Shown here piece by piece: positions 31,782 to 33,009 of a DNA stretch of 33,009 nucleotides. The stretch spans positions 1-33,009 of the forward strand of contig JAHJLN010000289.1 in assembly GCA_018821715.1 (NCBI GenBank). Direction: 5' to 3'. A model generated the notes under the pieces. It did not search any database. It worked only from the letters and a program-made list of their open reading frames with translations, and had not been told where the DNA came from. Every line of letters begins with the position of its first letter. Position 1 is the first letter of the stretch. The translations under genes were made by a program, and so were the position numbers. The stretch comes from Pseudomonadota bacterium. GTDB taxonomy: Bacteria > Desulfobacterota > Desulfobacteria > Desulfobacterales > Desulfobacteraceae.

Positions 31782-33009
31782 ATGGCATTAAGAGTACAAA
31801 AATACGGCGGAACCTCGGTTGCCGACATTGAACGTATCAATACGGTTGCCGACAGGGTCCAGAAAGCGTACGATGAAGGCGACAAGGTAGTTGTTGTGCT
31901 CTCTGCCATGTCAGGTGTTACCGACAGCCTTATCAGTCTTGCAAAAAAGGCTGCAAAGACACCGGACAAAAGAGAGCTTGACGTACTGCTTGCCACGGGT
32001 GAACAGACCACTGCTGCCCTGCTTGCCATGATCCTCAAATCAAGAGGATACAATGCAAAATCTTTTCTTGGTTTCCAGGCAGGCATTCGAACGGATAAAA
32101 TATCGGGCAAGGCAAGAATACTGGATATTGACTGTAAAAAAATACAATTTGCCCTTGAAGATGGATATATTGCGGTGGTTGCAGGATTCCAGGGTGCAGA
32201 TGAAGACGGTGACATCACAACCCTTGGCCGGGGCGGATCCGATACATCCGCCGTTGCCATTGCATCGTCCCTGAAAGCCGATGTCTGTGAAATCTTCACA
32301 GATGTGGATGGCGTATATACCACAGACCCCAGAATCTGCAGCAGTGCAAGAAAAATCAGCAAGATATCCTATGAAGAAATGCTTGAGATGGCCATTTTGG
32401 GTGCCAAGGTTCTTCAGATCCGTTCGGTTGAGTTTGCAAAAAAATATAATGTGCCCGTGCACGTAAGGTCATCATTCAATGAGGAGGAAGGAACAATGGT
32501 CGTCAACGAGAGTTCAGATATGGAAAGTGTGGTTGTCTCCGGTATTACCTGTGATATGAATGAGGCAAGAATCACATTAAAACGAGTTCCGGACCAGCCC
32601 GGCATTTCGGCAAAAATATTCACCCCCCTTGCCGAGGCGGAAATATGTGTGGATATGATTATTCAGAACACCCGCTCCGGCGGCGACACCGACCTGACGT
32701 TTACCGTAACCAAAGATGACTTTGAGCGGGCCAAAGAAATTTCGGAAAAAGTTGCCAAGGAAATTGGTGCGACTGATATTCTCACGGCCCAGGAAATTGC
32801 CAAGGTATCGGTTATCGGCCTTGGGATGAAAAGTCATTCCGGCGTGGCAGCCACAATGTTCCAGGCCCTGGCATCTGAAAATATCAATATCCGGCTGATC
32901 AGCACATCTGAAATCAGGATCTCCTGCGTAATCCTGGCAAAATATGCTGAACTTGCCGTAAGAACCCTTCACACCGCATTCGGACTTGACCAGAAAAAGG
33001 CAACCCCGA
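31782..33009 (+). CDS. lysC: Aspartate kinase (3' end beyond window)
   Basis: An open frame from the ATG at 31782, with GGAG 7 nt upstream, to the right edge, giving 409 codons. Since such enzymes are about 405-415 residues long, only the last few codons are missing. The kinase domain (1-about 245) has KYGGTSV (7-13), an ATGEQ block and GRGGSDTSA (about 149-157). Two ACT domains follow (about 265-335 and 345-405), with [16 protein letters not shown] and [12 protein letters not shown], the site where lysine and/or threonine inhibit. The enzyme phosphorylates aspartate, the first step to lysine, threonine, methionine and diaminopimelate. No riboswitch was seen before it, so it is probably read through from tsaE. 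Confidence 0.95.
   Translation, partial: MALRVQKYGGTSVADIERINTVADRVQKAYDEGDKVVVVLSAMSGVTDSLISLAKKAAKTPDKRELDVLLATGEQTTAALLAMILKSRGYNAKSFLGFQAGIRTDKISGKARILDIDCKKIQFALEDGYIAVVAGFQGADEDGDITTLGRGGSDTSAVAIASSLKADVCEIFTDVDGVYTTDPRICSSARKISKISYEEMLEMAILGAKVLQIRSVEFAKKYNVPVHVRSSFNEEEGTMVVNESSDMESVVVSGITCDMNEARITLKRVPDQPGISAKIFTPLAEAEICVDMIIQNTRSGGDTDLTFTVTKDDFERAKEISEKVAKEIGATDILTAQEIAKVSVIGLGMKSHSGVAATMFQALASENINIRLISTSEIRISCVILAKYAELAVRTLHTAFGLDQKKATP

Noticed and set aside
31754-32362. Minus-strand frame of 202 codons opposite aspartate kinase
   Set aside because: It is low-complexity Ser/Ala-rich complement of lysC, with no supporting signal.

Overview
The window looks like chromosome of a sulfate-reducing Desulfobacterota bacterium, close to the Desulfobacteraceae (Desulfobacula/Desulfobacter type). 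This rests on gene content and coding style, not on a marker gene: PAS-rich two-component proteins, a CheB-CheR fusion, a diheme cytochrome c, DUF3795 and DUF2804 proteins, tandem Hsp20 genes and moderate GC. No rRNA, tRNA, CRISPR array, intact IS element or phage gene was seen.

Layout. (a) 1-3361, minus: a MoxR ATPase / DUF58 / DUF4129-like membrane protein operon that runs off the left edge, with a good promoter at 3407-3435. (b) 3528-5483, plus: an ArsR regulator, an acyl-CoA dehydrogenase homologue lacking the usual catalytic glutamate, and a 43-residue Lys-rich peptide ending in a Cys-Gly-Cys-Gly-Cys cluster. Two near-identical 22-bp inverted repeats lie before arsR and before the dehydrogenase gene, so this looks like a small self-contained regulon. 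(c) 5505-8806, minus: two Hsp20 chaperones, the SelO/YdiU AMPylase, a 58-residue zinc-finger peptide and an 85-residue unknown. (d) 8980-14705, plus: ArfB, a CheB-CheR-coiled-coil-PAS-PAS protein and a hybrid histidine kinase. (e) 14739-17927, minus: a class III cyclase with TPRs, then an MFS transporter. (f) 17928-18850: a gene-poor stretch holding a 54-residue secreted Gly/Pro-rich peptide gene and two structured elements. (g) 18851-23782, minus: metallophosphoesterase, P-type cation ATPase, diheme cytochrome c and two small unknown genes. A TetR-type palindrome lies just upstream, followed by the wreck of the divergent tetR gene, which lost its DNA-binding region. (h) 24373-26162: an AT-rich patch with a DUF3795 protein and a membrane PAS sensor without an output domain. 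(i) 26221-33009, plus: Tag glycosylase, DUF2804, a soluble histidine kinase, NAD(P)H-hydrate repair (Nnr), TsaE and aspartate kinase (cut by the right edge).

The ArsR/dehydrogenase/Cys-peptide unit is the most promising undescribed system: a Cys-bearing ArsR, two matching operators, an apparently repurposed flavoprotein and a Cys-cluster peptide. Second is the decayed TetR locus, where the operator-like palindrome survives but the repressor's DNA-binding region does not. Several small genes (54, 58 and 43 residues) and both edge-truncated genes are easy to miss and are called here by direct translation.
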